Shown here piece by piece: positions 17,668-28,132 of a stretch of 64,000 bases of DNA. The translations under genes and the position numbers were made by a program. Source of the DNA: Clostridia bacterium. Lineage in GTDB: Bacteria > Bacillota > Clostridia > Oscillospirales > Acutalibacteraceae. How positions within the stretch are numbered: position 1 is the stretch's first letter; the number at the start of each line of letters is the position of its first letter. The DNA is taken from contig JAGALQ010000017.1 of the NCBI GenBank assembly GCA_017625095.1, positions 1-64,000 of the forward strand. The letters run 5' to 3'. A model generated the notes under the pieces. That model was not told where the DNA came from. It saw nothing but the letters and a program-made list of their open reading frames with translations, and searched no databases.

Positions 17668-18705
17668 ATGCTCGGCAAAAACATCGGTGTCGACCTTGGT
17701 ACGGCAAGCGTTATAGTTTATATGGAGGGCAGAGGCATCGTTCTCACCGAGCCGTCTGTTGTTGCATATAACACCAAAACCGGCAGAATGTGTGCCGTCG
17801 GCAAACGCGCTTATGAGATGCTCGGTCGCAACCCCGACTCAATCAGGGTTGTACGCCCGATGAAGGACGGTGTTGTTTCCGATTTTACGGCAACACGTCA
17901 GATGCTCAGCAGATACATAGCAAAGGTCTGCCGCAACGCAATTTTCAAACCGAATATAATTGTATGTATGCCGTCAAGTGTCACCAACCTTGAGCGCCGC
18001 ACAATTCTCGATATGATAACAGCCGCAGGTGCAGGCAAGGCTTGCCTGATGGAAGAGCCGCTTGCCGCAGCAATCGGCGCAGGTGCTGACCTTAAAAGAG
18101 CCGAGGGCAGTATGGTTGTAGATATCGGCGGCGGCACAACGGATATTGCCGTTATCACACAGGGCAGTATTGCCGTTTCAAAATCCGTCAAAATTGCAGG
18201 TAACCTTTTTGATGAAGCAATCGCTCGTCTTGTTCGCCGCGAAAAAGATGTCGTTATAGGCGACCGTACAGCAGAAGAAATCAAAAAGCAGATCGGCTGT
18301 GCCGTGCTTCGCGATGAAGAGCTTGCTCTCACTGTCAAAGGCAAGCGCTATACAAACGGCATGCCCGCTGTGGTTGAAGTAACTTCAACCGACTGTTACC
18401 TTGCAATGCGTGAATACATTGAAGCCATAGGCGAAGCTGTAAGAAACGTTCTTGAAATAACACCGCCCGAGCTTGTAGGCGACATCGGCACAAGCGGAAT
18501 TGTGCTCACAGGCGGCGGTGCAATGCTGCGCGATATGGCTGAGGCCATTGAAAGAAAAACAAAAATTGAAACCCGTCTTGCGACTGACCCTGTCAACTGT
18601 GTCGCAAAGGGTATCGGCCTTGCGCTCGGTGACCTTGATATGCTCGCCGAGCAGGGTTATATATTCAAGACCCGTGAAGAAATCACGGGATACGTTGACG
18701 ATTAA
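17668..18705 (+). CDS. MreB/Mbl-family actin-like protein
   Basis: The 345-residue protein has the actin-fold ATPase motifs: IGVDLGTASVIVY (phosphate 1), VVDIGGGTTDIAV (phosphate 2, about 150) and GIVLTGGGAMLRD (adenosine, about 275). It should polymerise under the membrane and guide elongation of the wall. No mreC or mreD follows, so it is a solo paralogue of Mbl type, or of the FtsA-distant MreB class, rather than part of the usual mreBCD operon. GGAGGTGAG precedes the ATG. Confidence 0.88.
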   Translation: MLGKNIGVDLGTASVIVYMEGRGIVLTEPSVVAYNTKTGRMCAVGKRAYEMLGRNPDSIRVVRPMKDGVVSDFTATRQMLSRYIAKVCRNAIFKPNIIVCMPSSVTNLERRTILDMITAAGAGKACLMEEPLAAAIGAGADLKRAEGSMVVDIGGGTTDIAVITQGSIAVSKSVKIAGNLFDEAIARLVRREKDVVIGDRTAEEIKKQIGCAVLRDEELALTVKGKRYTNGMPAVVEVTSTDCYLAMREYIEAIGEAVRNVLEITPPELVGDIGTSGIVLTGGGAMLRDMAEAIERKTKIETRLATDPVNCVAKGIGLALGDLDMLAEQGYIFKTREEITGYVDD

Positions 18706-18716
18706 ATCTGAGGTGA

Positions 18717-20219
<1,503 letters not shown>

Positions 20220-20251
20220 TAATAAAGAAAACAATAATTCTAAAAAATAGC

Positions 20252-20296
20252 GCCGCATACTGACATTTGGAACTCGGAATGCGGCGGTTTTTTCTT
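20252..20296 (+). terminator. Terminator after the GH51 gene
   Basis: GCCGCAT at 20252-20258 pairs with ATGCGGC at 20279-20285, and a T-run follows within three bases. It closes the unit that ends with the arabinofuranosidase gene. Confidence 0.8.
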
Positions 20297-20364
20297 GTAT
20301 AATGACAGAAGAAGTGATATATTTTTATTATAATAGTTGCGCCCTTTGAAAGTGAGGAAAAATT

Positions 20365-21210
20365 ATGAAAAAGTTTTCGGCAATTATTATGAGCTTTGTT
20401 ATGGCATTCACTTTTGCTTCATGTGAAAAAGAGAAAGGCATAATTGACACAAGCGAAGCTGTCGGCACGGCAGCTGTTGACACAAGCGTCACTCATACAA
20501 CCGTCACCGAAAATACGACTGAAGAAACCACAGAAATCACAACGAAAAAAGCTAAAGAAAGTACTTCTGCAAAGCCTGTTATCAAACCTACTGCGGCACC
20601 GAAAACCACAAAAAAGGTAGCCGAAACAACTGCTTCTGAAAACAAAACCGTCACTACAGTAGATGTTACTGAAAAACCGACCTCTCCGACAACCACCGGA
20701 ACAACCGCATCATCTTCGCAGATTAGTGTTGTTACCGACAGCGATATCGCAAAAATCAAAAAAGGCTTTTTAAAGCTTGTAAATAAAGAAAGAGCAAAAA
20801 AAGGTACGCAGCCGCTGAGAAACAATTCCGAGCTCAATGCTGCCGCCAATATCCGCAGCCGTGAACTTTTGGAAAACTTTTCCCACACAAGACCCGACGG
20901 TCAGCCGTTCCATTCTGCACTCAGTTCAAACGGTTACACCATATATAACACCGGCGAAAACATACAGTACACTTCACATTTATCGGGCGATTTTACAGAC
21001 AAAAACGACTTATTTACGGGGCGCAACGACCAGATCGTTGCAGCATATACACTGATGTTTGACAAGTTCAAAAACAGCCCGGATCACTACAGCAATATGA
21101 TGAACAAAAATTTCTGCGACACCGGCATCGGTATATCATACAACATACATAAAGAAAGCGGTCTGGCAATTTTCTATATTTGCCAGTTATTCGGTTCAGG
21201 CAATGAATAA
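20365..21210 (+). CDS. CAP (SCP/PR-1) domain lipoprotein
   Basis: The 281-residue protein has a lipoprotein signal with lipobox FASC (Cys about residue 20). A long Thr/Lys-rich linker (about 30-125) likely spans the wall. The C-terminal CAP domain (about 135-275) shows LLENFSHTRPDGQPFHSAL, NTGENIQY and NSPDHYSNMMNKNF, with the conserved His residues. The function of bacterial CAP proteins is largely unknown. It is flanked by terminators and so is probably monocistronic; a TATAAT lies at 20329-20334 without a clear -35. Confidence 0.88.
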   Translation: MKKFSAIIMSFVMAFTFASCEKEKGIIDTSEAVGTAAVDTSVTHTTVTENTTEETTEITTKKAKESTSAKPVIKPTAAPKTTKKVAETTASENKTVTTVDVTEKPTSPTTTGTTASSSQISVVTDSDIAKIKKGFLKLVNKERAKKGTQPLRNNSELNAAANIRSRELLENFSHTRPDGQPFHSALSSNGYTIYNTGENIQYTSHLSGDFTDKNDLFTGRNDQIVAAYTLMFDKFKNSPDHYSNMMNKNFCDTGIGISYNIHKESGLAIFYICQLFGSGNE

Positions 21211-21214
21211 ATCC

Positions 21215-21250
21215 AAACAGCCTCCTGTCTAGAATGACAAGAGGCTGTTT
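21215..21250. terminator. Bidirectional terminator between convergent genes
   Basis: AAACAGCCTC pairs with GAGGCTGTTT. The stem has a T-rich flank on the plus side and A-rich arms, so it can serve both the CAP gene and the minus-strand BNR gene ending at 21251. Confidence 0.75.
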
Positions 21251-22456
21251 TCATTTCTCCGTTATTGATATTTTTGCAACGGTGATTGAGTAGGTTGATG
21301 AATGGCAGGGCTGATTATTGGCATAGTAAAGTGTTGTTCCGTCGGGTGAGAAGAAGAGCGACGGGCTGTAGCCGCAGCGCTCATAATCGAGCGAATACGG
21401 AATCGGGTTATCAATCGGGGCAAAAGTTTTGCCGTAATCAAAGCTGATAAACATATCTGTACCGGTTTTGCTGTTGCCGCTTACGTGATGCTTGCCGACC
21501 ATAATCAGCGTGCCGCACTCACCACCTGCAGGACTCCACGCAACACAAGGCGACGAGCCGACAACCTTGCCCGCTGCGCTGATTTTTTCACCGTAGTCTG
21601 CAACATCGCCCCAATTGTCAAGGTCTGTTGTGCGCTTGCAATAAATCGGATTGCCGTCTATTCCCACCATTTCGTAAACCATATAATATTCGCCGTTGCC
21701 GAGCTTTGTTACCGATACCATACCGGGTCTCAACGCAGGATCGGCACAGGCAACGCACTCTTTTTTCTCGCTCCAGTTTACAAGGTCTGTTGTGTATTTG
21801 TAAACAAGCTTCTGCGAATGCTCAGGGTCAGAATCATCGGAATAGAAGCAGAAAATTCTGCCCGTTTCTTCCTCATAAATGAAATAAGGCTCCCACACGC
21901 CCCACTCTGTGCCGCCTGCTTTGTCTACATTGCAAAAGGCGGTAAAGGTTGCGCCGAGATCTGTGCTGTAGTAGAGCGTTATTGTGCTGTCGGTCACACC
22001 CTCGCCATAAATGGAGGTTGCGGCAAGGATAATTGTGCCTTTTTCAAATTCGCCCATATCTGCAGGCAATTCATACAGGAACGGCATCCACTCGTTCCAG
22101 AAGCCTTCATTAAGGTTATCCCTGACCGTGCTGACATATTGCCAGGTGAGCGCATCATCTGTGCTGATATAAACAGGATATGTATCCGCCCACTTTTCAA
22201 ATGTCGCAAGCAGCTTGCCGTTATCCTCGCTGTTTTTCTGGTGGCAGAGCCTTATTACGCTCGGGTATTCGCACACGGTCTGCGCATTCACATCCTCGGG
22301 TGAATAAACGTGGCTTACACTTTCAATCTCAAACGAAACAGGCAGCACGTTATAGCCGATATTGACCGTTTCGAAAAACGGAAAAACAAACCTGAAAACA
22401 GTAAGAAAAGCAAGCAGCAAATCAAAAACAAATTTTGCCACAACAATTCGCCTCAC
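21251..22456 (-). CDS. BNR/Asp-box repeat protein (sialidase-like fold)
   Basis: This 401-residue protein begins with a hydrophobic signal or anchor (about 5-27) and then a predicted beta-propeller. Three Asp-box motifs are visible: STDDALTW, STDLGATF and SFDYGKTF. Such repeats occur in sialidases, GH93 exo-arabinanases and other propeller hydrolases. I do not see the sialidase Arg triad clearly, so the substrate is open. It could be a surface glycosidase or a binding protein. The frame starts at GTG 22456; a GTG at 22441 has better spacing from GAGGCG and may be the true start. Confidence 0.7.
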   Translation of the reverse strand: MRRIVVAKFVFDLLLAFLTVFRFVFPFFETVNIGYNVLPVSFEIESVSHVYSPEDVNAQTVCEYPSVIRLCHQKNSEDNGKLLATFEKWADTYPVYISTDDALTWQYVSTVRDNLNEGFWNEWMPFLYELPADMGEFEKGTIILAATSIYGEGVTDSTITLYYSTDLGATFTAFCNVDKAGGTEWGVWEPYFIYEEETGRIFCFYSDDSDPEHSQKLVYKYTTDLVNWSEKKECVACADPALRPGMVSVTKLGNGEYYMVYEMVGIDGNPIYCKRTTDLDNWGDVADYGEKISAAGKVVGSSPCVAWSPAGGECGTLIMVGKHHVSGNSKTGTDMFISFDYGKTFAPIDNPIPYSLDYERCGYSPSLFFSPDGTTLYYANNQPCHSSTYSITVAKISITEK

Positions 22457-22472
22457 TTTACCTTTTTATAAG

Positions 22473-22501
22473 ATTATATCAGTCTACGCAATTGTTTTCA
22501 A
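22473..22501 (-). promoter_or_regulatory. Promoter of the BNR gene
   Basis: Minus-strand TTGAAA (22496-22501), a 17-bp spacer and consensus TATAAT (22473-22478), close upstream of the GTG start. Confidence 0.75.
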
Positions 22502-22532
22502 TTGCATAAATATCCCCTGCTATATCTCCGGC

Positions 22533-23048
22533 TTATTCTTTGTCGCAGCCGAGAACTTTTTCCATAATTGCACTGCCGCCGTGATCTTCAATCACTTTAA
22601 ATCCGCTTTTTTCATACATCGCGTATGATACGGGAGTATGCTTGAACACGTTGAGTGCCATTTTTAAAAAGCCTTTTTCGCGTGCATCCTCCTGTATTTT
22701 TGCAAACGCACTCTTGCCGTAGCCCTGACCTCTGTATTCCTCTTTTATAACGTTCTCGGTCACAAAGGCAGTGTTCTCCTCAAACGGGCTTTTCTGATAA
22801 CCGAGGACACCGATTTTCTCGTTGTTCTCATTTATGACGATATAGAGCCAGTTATCGGCTGAATCCGCACCGTCAGGAAAAACGTCCCTGAACTCGGCTT
22901 TGGCTTCTTTAAGTGCTTTGAATCTGAACCTTTCATCGCCCGATTTTATCAGGTGGTCAGCATAAGCCTTTGCCGACCATTTTGAATAAACCTTGAATTC
23001 ATCGCTGTTCATTCTTTTGAAGCTGATTTGTCTGAATTCGGTTTTCAT
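22533..23048 (-). CDS. GNAT-family N-acetyltransferase
   Basis: The 171-residue protein has the GNAT acetyl-CoA loop in VIKEEYRGQGYGKSAF (about 110) and a C-terminal YEKSGFKVIE strand typical of the fold. The acceptor is unknown. The ATG at 23048 is about 7 bp from GAGGGG. It lies 23 bp after another acetyltransferase gene, and the pair is probably one transcript. Confidence 0.8.
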   Translation of the reverse strand: MKTEFRQISFKRMNSDEFKVYSKWSAKAYADHLIKSGDERFRFKALKEAKAEFRDVFPDGADSADNWLYIVINENNEKIGVLGYQKSPFEENTAFVTENVIKEEYRGQGYGKSAFAKIQEDAREKGFLKMALNVFKHTPVSYAMYEKSGFKVIEDHGGSAIMEKVLGCDKE

Positions 23049-23071
23049 ATGTATCCCCTCTTTTACTTTTT

Positions 23072-23869
23072 TCATTTCTTATGCTGCAAAATAAAATTTA
23101 TTTCTTCGCTGCCTTTATATTCAAACCCGATTACGTTTCCTTTAAAGTACAATGCTTTAAAGCTGATTTCTCTGTTTTTTCTTGCGTTCCAAGCCATATT
23201 TTTAACATCTTTTCTGTGTGGCTTTCTGTCAACCTCTTTGCAGTAATCTTTCCACACGCCGTAGACCTCTTTTAGCTGCTGTTTATTGTATGGGTTTATC
23301 ACTATCAAATCTGTCGGGGTGACAAGCTTTGAAATTGCATCATCAATTTCAAGTGAAGTTTCATTTATATGCTTGATGTAAACCAAATGCCGCCCCCAAC
23401 CCTGATGTATACCGCTATCATAATACCCCATAGCTTTCCAGAAATCAATTCCCGTTACCGGATCGGGGCTTAATAAAACGGTAGTTGTTCCGTTATCATC
23501 AAAAATCTTTTCGATGTAGCGATTTAAAATCCTGCCGTATCCTTTTCGTCTGTGCTTGGGTGAAATATAAAAATCCTTAACCGTGCCGTAACTGTACGAA
23601 ATATCAATTACATCTGTTGAAGCTGTTGAGATTGAAGCAAAGCCTATGAGTTCTTTGCCGGATTTCATAACGATAAAACAATCGGAATTATTAACGGAAC
23701 AATTTGAAACAATACTGTCAAACAAACCGTAAAAAACTTTTTTGCCACAGGGAGATTCACCGTGATTACGCAGAGATTTAATCTTATACTTTGCATAGAT
23801 TTTGCGTAGCTTTTTGTAATTACCTATGTTTTCTTTTGTGATATTTGTGAATGTAAAATCTGTTTTCAT
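23072..23869 (-). CDS. GNAT-family N-acetyltransferase with C-terminal extension
   Basis: The 265-residue protein has a GNAT domain at about 20-160 with DFYISPKHRRKGYGRILNRY as the acetyl-CoA motif. A further region of about 100 residues follows (LIVINPYNKQQLKEVYGVW...), which may be a second, degenerate acetyltransferase half. The substrate is unknown. The ATG follows GAGG by six bases. Base composition is somewhat more AT-rich than the neighbours. Confidence 0.75.
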   Translation of the reverse strand: MKTDFTFTNITKENIGNYKKLRKIYAKYKIKSLRNHGESPCGKKVFYGLFDSIVSNCSVNNSDCFIVMKSGKELIGFASISTASTDVIDISYSYGTVKDFYISPKHRRKGYGRILNRYIEKIFDDNGTTTVLLSPDPVTGIDFWKAMGYYDSGIHQGWGRHLVYIKHINETSLEIDDAISKLVTPTDLIVINPYNKQQLKEVYGVWKDYCKEVDRKPHRKDVKNMAWNARKNREISFKALYFKGNVIGFEYKGSEEINFILQHKK

Positions 23870-23885
23870 TGTAATCCTCTTTCTG

Positions 23886-23920
23886 TAAAAAATAAAGGCA
23901 CCTCCGCACCGGAGATGCCT
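23886..23920 (-). terminator. Terminator after the metallophosphoesterase gene
   Basis: On the minus strand GGCATCTCCG pairs with CGGAGGTGCC around a three-base loop, followed by TTTATTTTTT. It lies about 120 bp beyond the stop at 24045; the intervening DNA holds nothing I can identify. Confidence 0.85.
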
Positions 23921-24044
23921 TGTATTTACAAAAAGATATAAATTACATCAATTGCAAACGGACAAAACGGATCTCCGATTCATTGTGTTAATCATCATTA
24001 TCATTTTGTCCACCTGCCTTTCGGTAATTTTTAAAGTATTAAAA

Positions 24045-25487
24045 TCAGAATACGTCGTACTCGATTACTGAGTAGAGAAGCTCGGGAAGCATAATAAAGA
24101 ATCTGGGAAGCCAGTTTGCGATTGCATATGCTGCAAGGCAAAGGAATGAGGGGATAACGCCAAGGGCATACTCTGCCTCAGATGTTGTGTTGTCGCCTGT
24201 GAAGGTGATCTCGTTCTCGCCGAGCTCCTTTGTAACAACATACTCATCAACCTGTGTTATCTTGCCGTCTGCATCTGCAACGATGTATGTCTTGAGGGTA
24301 AGTGTGTCGCCGTTGATTTCAACTGTTTCGAAGCAACCGCCGATATAGTCCTCGCTCTCAAAGCCTACACCTTCACGCTGGATAACAATTTTATCAACAA
24401 AATCTTCCTTCAGGAAGTGACCTTCAAGGAAGGGACGGATCTCGTATCTCTTGCCGCCTGCTGTGCCGGAGAGAACGTATGTTGTGCCGTCCTCATTGAG
24501 CTTGTTGCCTGCGATGGGCTTTGTTCTGATGTACTGATGATCATGACCTGAGAAAGCAAAGTCAACGTTGCAATCATCAAGAGTTCTTACAAGAGACTCC
24601 TGAAGATAGAGAGCATCGGGCCACTTTGCATCCTTACCGAGTGAGTAAGGTGACTTGTGGAAGAAAACGATTTTCCAATCCTTATCAGTAGAGTTCATAT
24701 CGTTCTTGAGCCACTTGAGCTGTGCAAGTGAAACAGAGAGAAGATCGTTTGTGTTGAGAACAGCAAAGTGAGCATTGCCGTAATCGAATGAGTAGTTGAC
24801 GCCATCCTTAACCTGTACACTCTCTGTTGTGTCGAGTGCAAACATATTGTTGAACCAGTACTCAACGCCGAGACCGTCGTGGTTGCCCGATACGGGAACA
24901 AGTGTGTAATGGCTGTTCATTGCGCCGAAAGCCTTGTCGTAAGCATCCCACTCTTCGTTTGTGCTGTCGTTTGTGAAGTCACCGCAGTTGGAAACGAAAT
25001 CAGCGCCGGGAAGAGTTCTGAAAGCACCTGCAAGTGTGTCTGCACCCTTCATAAAGCCCTCGTAATCGCCTGCCTGAACGTCAGCGATGTTGATGAAGCT
25101 CACCTTATCGTCACCGTTATCGGTTACGAATGTGCCCCAATCGCTCCAGTTTGTGCCGTCGCCTACACGGAAGCTGTAAGGAATGCCTGCTTTAAGACCC
25201 GTTACTACGAGCTTGTGCATCCAGTTGCCTTCCCACTCTTCGCAGACTACGTCTTCGACCGTGTATTCAGAAGCGGGCACACCGAAAATCTCGATTTTTG
25301 TGTCAGCCTCTTCTGCAGTATACCAGCAGAAACCGCGTGATGCGGATGTGTCACCGTTTACGGTAACAGAGAGTCTTGTGGGTGTTGTGCCTGTTGCAGC
25401 ATCTTCTGCGCCTGCAAATGAAACTGCAGTTGAAGCGAGAAGACATACGCAAAGGACAACACTGAGAATACGCTTGAAGTTTTTCAT
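24045..25487 (-). CDS. Secreted purple-acid-phosphatase-like metallophosphoesterase
   Basis: The 480-residue protein has a signal peptide (about 1-27), an N-terminal fibronectin-like domain (about 37-120) and a metallophosphoesterase domain. Its motifs are NIADVQAGD, SNCGDFTND, SGNHDG, FHKSPY and FSGHDHQY. The first motif has Gln where many family members have His, as in other bacterial homologues of this type. A C-terminal hydrophobic segment (about 450-472) may anchor it. It should hydrolyse phosphate esters outside the cell. It starts 28 bp after the alpha-galactosidase gene and is likely cotranscribed. Confidence 0.85.
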   Translation of the reverse strand: MKNFKRILSVVLCVCLLASTAVSFAGAEDAATGTTPTRLSVTVNGDTSASRGFCWYTAEEADTKIEIFGVPASEYTVEDVVCEEWEGNWMHKLVVTGLKAGIPYSFRVGDGTNWSDWGTFVTDNGDDKVSFINIADVQAGDYEGFMKGADTLAGAFRTLPGADFVSNCGDFTNDSTNEEWDAYDKAFGAMNSHYTLVPVSGNHDGLGVEYWFNNMFALDTTESVQVKDGVNYSFDYGNAHFAVLNTNDLLSVSLAQLKWLKNDMNSTDKDWKIVFFHKSPYSLGKDAKWPDALYLQESLVRTLDDCNVDFAFSGHDHQYIRTKPIAGNKLNEDGTTYVLSGTAGGKRYEIRPFLEGHFLKEDFVDKIVIQREGVGFESEDYIGGCFETVEINGDTLTLKTYIVADADGKITQVDEYVVTKELGENEITFTGDNTTSEAEYALGVIPSFLCLAAYAIANWLPRFFIMLPELLYSVIEYDVF

Positions 25488-25515
25488 TTGTGTTTTTCCC
25501 CTTTAGTTTATATGT

Positions 25516-27702
25516 TTATTTTTTATCGACTGCTTTAAGGTGAATTACGAAGCTTGAGCCGTCAGAGCAAGGAAGATTCTTGAGGTTAAGACCTGCATTC
25601 ATAAGCAGAGCACCTGAATGAACCTCACATGTTTCATCATCGTAATAGTACTTATCCGGGTCAAGACCCTTGAGTCTGACGTAAAAGGTTGAATTCTGAC
25701 ATTTGAGCATTGTGACAAAGGTGAAGATTGCCTCGTTCTTATCCTGTGAAACGTAGCCCCATGCGCAGCGGTGTCCGTTTGCTGTGGGAGAAATGAGCCT
25801 GTAGAGGTCACCGTTATGAATTACGTCATAATACTTGTGATAATCCTTGACCTGCTTTTTGATTATGCGAATCTCGGAATCATTGAGTTTGATCGGGTCA
25901 AGCTCATAGCCGAATGTGCCGCTCATAGCAACGTTGCCCTTTGTTTCATAGTCTGTTCGGCTGCAAGCGGAAACGTGAGCACCGACGGTTGAAACAGGGT
26001 AGCAGATTGATGTGCCGAACTGGATTGAAAGACGCTCAATCGGGTCTGTGTTATCGCTGCACCAGATCTGCGGTGAGTAGTAGAGCATGCCGGGATCAAA
26101 ACGTCCGCCGCCACCCGAACAGTTTTCAAGCAGTATGTGCGGGAAGTTGTCTACAATTCTGCCCATAAGCTCGTATGTGCCGAGGATAAAGCGGTGGAAA
26201 AATTCCTGCTGACGCTCTGCAGGGAGAAGATCTGAGCCTGCTTCGGAGATGTTGCGGTTGAAATCCCACTTGACATAGTCAATCTTGTTGTTGCTGAGGA
26301 TTGCCGCCATCTGCTCATAGATATTGTCGCGGACATCCTTGCGTGTCATATCAAGTATGTACTGATTTCTGCCGATTGAGTTTGCACGACCGGGTACGTG
26401 GATACACCAGTCGGGATGTGCACGGTAGAGATCGGAATCAGGAGAAATCATCTCGGGCTCAAACCAGATACCGAACTTGAGACCGAGTGCGTTAACACGC
26501 TCAATAAGGCTTGAAAGACCGCCCTTGAGTTTTTTCTCGTTGACAAACCAGTCACCGAGTGAGCTTCTGTCGTTGTTGCGCACACCGAACCAGCCGTCAT
26601 CCATAACGAGCATTTCGATGCCGATTTCCTTCGCACGCTCAGCAAATGCGACAAGCTTATCATCATCAAAATCGAAGAAAGCAGCTTCCCAGCTGTTGAT
26701 AAGCAAGGGGCGCTTTTTGTTTTTCCATTCGCCTCTGATAAGGTGATTGTTGTAAAGTATGTGGAAGATACGGCTCATTTCGCCGATACCCTCTGCTGTG
26801 TATACCATAACAAGCTCGGGAGTGGTAAAGATTTCGCCCGATTCAAGTCGCCAGCAGAAATCCGTGGGGTTGATACCCATAATAAGACGTGCTGCGCTGT
26901 TAAAATCGACCTCAATATCAGCTGCAAAGTTGCCGCTGTAGACAAGGTTAAAGCCGTAAGCCTCACCGAAATCCTCGGTTGCGGTGTCATCTGCAAGCGC
27001 AACAAAGGGGTTGTAGGTGTGGCTTGAAGAGCCGCGTTTGCTTGCAATAGACTGAATGCCGTGCTCAAGGTGGCGCGAAACAAGTGTTCGCTCCTTGCAC
27101 CACATACCGTAGTGATGAATCATATTGTAATTCATTGTCGGCAGGTCGATACAGGCACTGTAAGCACGCTGAATATCCATCGGCTTATCCGATGTGTTTT
27201 CAACACGCACCCAACGTGTCATTGCACCGTAATTCTCAAAAACTGTGTAGTAAAGATAAACAACCGCACCCGTTACCTTGTCGAGTGTTTTAACCTCGAG
27301 AGTTGATGCATCGTCATCATTTATTGTGTAGAGCGACGGCATACCCTCAAGCGCGGGTTTACCCTTGATTATTCTGTGGCTTACATAACGGATATCTGTT
27401 GATGCGTTGCCGTTATGGTTGCGGATTGCAAGGGCAGAAATACGCATATCACCCGTGCCGTTGCATCCGTATTCCATCGGCCAGCTGTCACAACTGAAGC
27501 CGTGCTCACCGATAACTGCGTTTGCAGGGCTGAAGGATGCGTTACAGTTGCGCATTGCAAGCTCTGTTACACCGTTGTCGGGAATATATGCACCATAGTA
27601 GAGGTGAATGAGATAATCCTGCTCAAACACCTGGAAAATATAACTGGATGTTTTTGTGTCGAGTTTAAAGATTTTGTTTTCGCTGTCAAAACTGATTGGC
27701 AT
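25516..27702 (-). CDS. Alpha-galactosidase, GH36
   Basis: This 728-residue cytoplasmic enzyme should hydrolyse alpha-1,6-galactosides such as melibiose and raffinose. Family features are INSWEAAFFDF and LVMDDGWFGVRNND (about 335-375), the nucleophile Asp in DYVKWDFNR (about 470) and the acid/base Asp in IWCSDNTDPIERLS (about 540). The ATG at 27702 lies behind GAGGTG; upstream in-frame codons have no site. No sugar transporter lies next to it in this window. Confidence 0.95.
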   Translation of the reverse strand: MPISFDSENKIFKLDTKTSSYIFQVFEQDYLIHLYYGAYIPDNGVTELAMRNCNASFSPANAVIGEHGFSCDSWPMEYGCNGTGDMRISALAIRNHNGNASTDIRYVSHRIIKGKPALEGMPSLYTINDDDASTLEVKTLDKVTGAVVYLYYTVFENYGAMTRWVRVENTSDKPMDIQRAYSACIDLPTMNYNMIHHYGMWCKERTLVSRHLEHGIQSIASKRGSSSHTYNPFVALADDTATEDFGEAYGFNLVYSGNFAADIEVDFNSAARLIMGINPTDFCWRLESGEIFTTPELVMVYTAEGIGEMSRIFHILYNNHLIRGEWKNKKRPLLINSWEAAFFDFDDDKLVAFAERAKEIGIEMLVMDDGWFGVRNNDRSSLGDWFVNEKKLKGGLSSLIERVNALGLKFGIWFEPEMISPDSDLYRAHPDWCIHVPGRANSIGRNQYILDMTRKDVRDNIYEQMAAILSNNKIDYVKWDFNRNISEAGSDLLPAERQQEFFHRFILGTYELMGRIVDNFPHILLENCSGGGGRFDPGMLYYSPQIWCSDNTDPIERLSIQFGTSICYPVSTVGAHVSACSRTDYETKGNVAMSGTFGYELDPIKLNDSEIRIIKKQVKDYHKYYDVIHNGDLYRLISPTANGHRCAWGYVSQDKNEAIFTFVTMLKCQNSTFYVRLKGLDPDKYYYDDETCEVHSGALLMNAGLNLKNLPCSDGSSFVIHLKAVDKK

Positions 27703-27727
27703 AATTCGCACCTCTTTCTTATTAATT

Positions 27728-27756
27728 ATAATATAATAAGAAAGAAAAAAATTCAA
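27728..27756 (-). promoter_or_regulatory. Promoter of the GH36 gene
   Basis: Minus-strand TTGAAT (27751-27756), a 17-bp spacer and TATTAT (27728-27733), shortly before the ribosome-binding site. Confidence 0.55.
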
Positions 27757-27770
27757 GAGAAAGTGTATAA

Positions 27771-27800
27771 AAAACAAAAACTCCGACCTCAAGTCGGAGC
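27771..27800 (-). terminator. Terminator after the 51-residue peptide gene
   Basis: On the minus strand CTCCGAC pairs with GTCGGAG around a five-base loop, followed by TTTTTGTTTTTT. It separates the small gene from the GH36 gene. Confidence 0.9.
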
Positions 27801-27825
27801 TATTGTTTGATCATATTTAGAGAGA

Positions 27826-27981
27826 TTATGCAAAAATCTTCTCGAACATCTCAAAAATGCTGATAGCAGCTTCCTTGATGCCATTCCAATTGATTCCTGC
27901 GTAAGCGCTTGCAACACCGTTGATATCGAAACTATTAGCAAAAGAAACTAATGCATCGATAATGATTGAGATATAATCCAT
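27826..27981 (-). CDS. Small amphipathic 51-residue peptide, function unknown
   Basis: The frame begins at ATG 27981 behind an unusually rich AGGAGGAGGAGGTG site and stops at 27826, just before a strong terminator. The peptide starts MDYISIIIDALVSFANSF, has a Gly/Asn/Ala-rich middle and ends in an amphipathic helix rich in Ile, Phe and Glu. It has no Cys and no clear leader-processing site. A promoter fits upstream, so this is a complete monocistronic unit. Possible roles are a small membrane protein, a peptide toxin or a signalling peptide; none can be claimed. An in-frame extension upstream to 28086 lacks a site. Confidence 0.7.
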   Translation of the reverse strand: MDYISIIIDALVSFANSFDINGVASAYAGINWNGIKEAAISIFEMFEKIFA

Positions 27982-28016
27982 TATGCGCACCTCCTCCTCC
28001 TTGTATTTACTTATGT

Positions 28017-28045
28017 ATGATAACATTTTTAATTTGATTTGTCTA
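28017..28045 (-). promoter_or_regulatory. Promoter of the small peptide gene
   Basis: Minus-strand TAGACA (28040-28045), a 17-bp spacer and TATCAT (28017-28022), with TG just before the -10 element. It leaves a leader of about 30 bases. Confidence 0.5.
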
Positions 28046-28132
28046 TCAATAATTGAAAATATTCTCTTTTTTTTACAAAAAATCAATGTTTCTATAATAA
28101 TTGACTCAAATTTTATCCATTTTACTGTTAAA

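Noticed and set aside
21485..22303. 272-codon plus-strand frame opposite the BNR gene
   Set aside because: It is a shadow frame without a start site or recognisable domain, while the minus-strand frame has Asp boxes and a consensus promoter.
21251..22456. Firm sialidase call
   Set aside because: Asp boxes alone are shared by several hydrolase families and the sialidase active-site residues could not be traced by eye.
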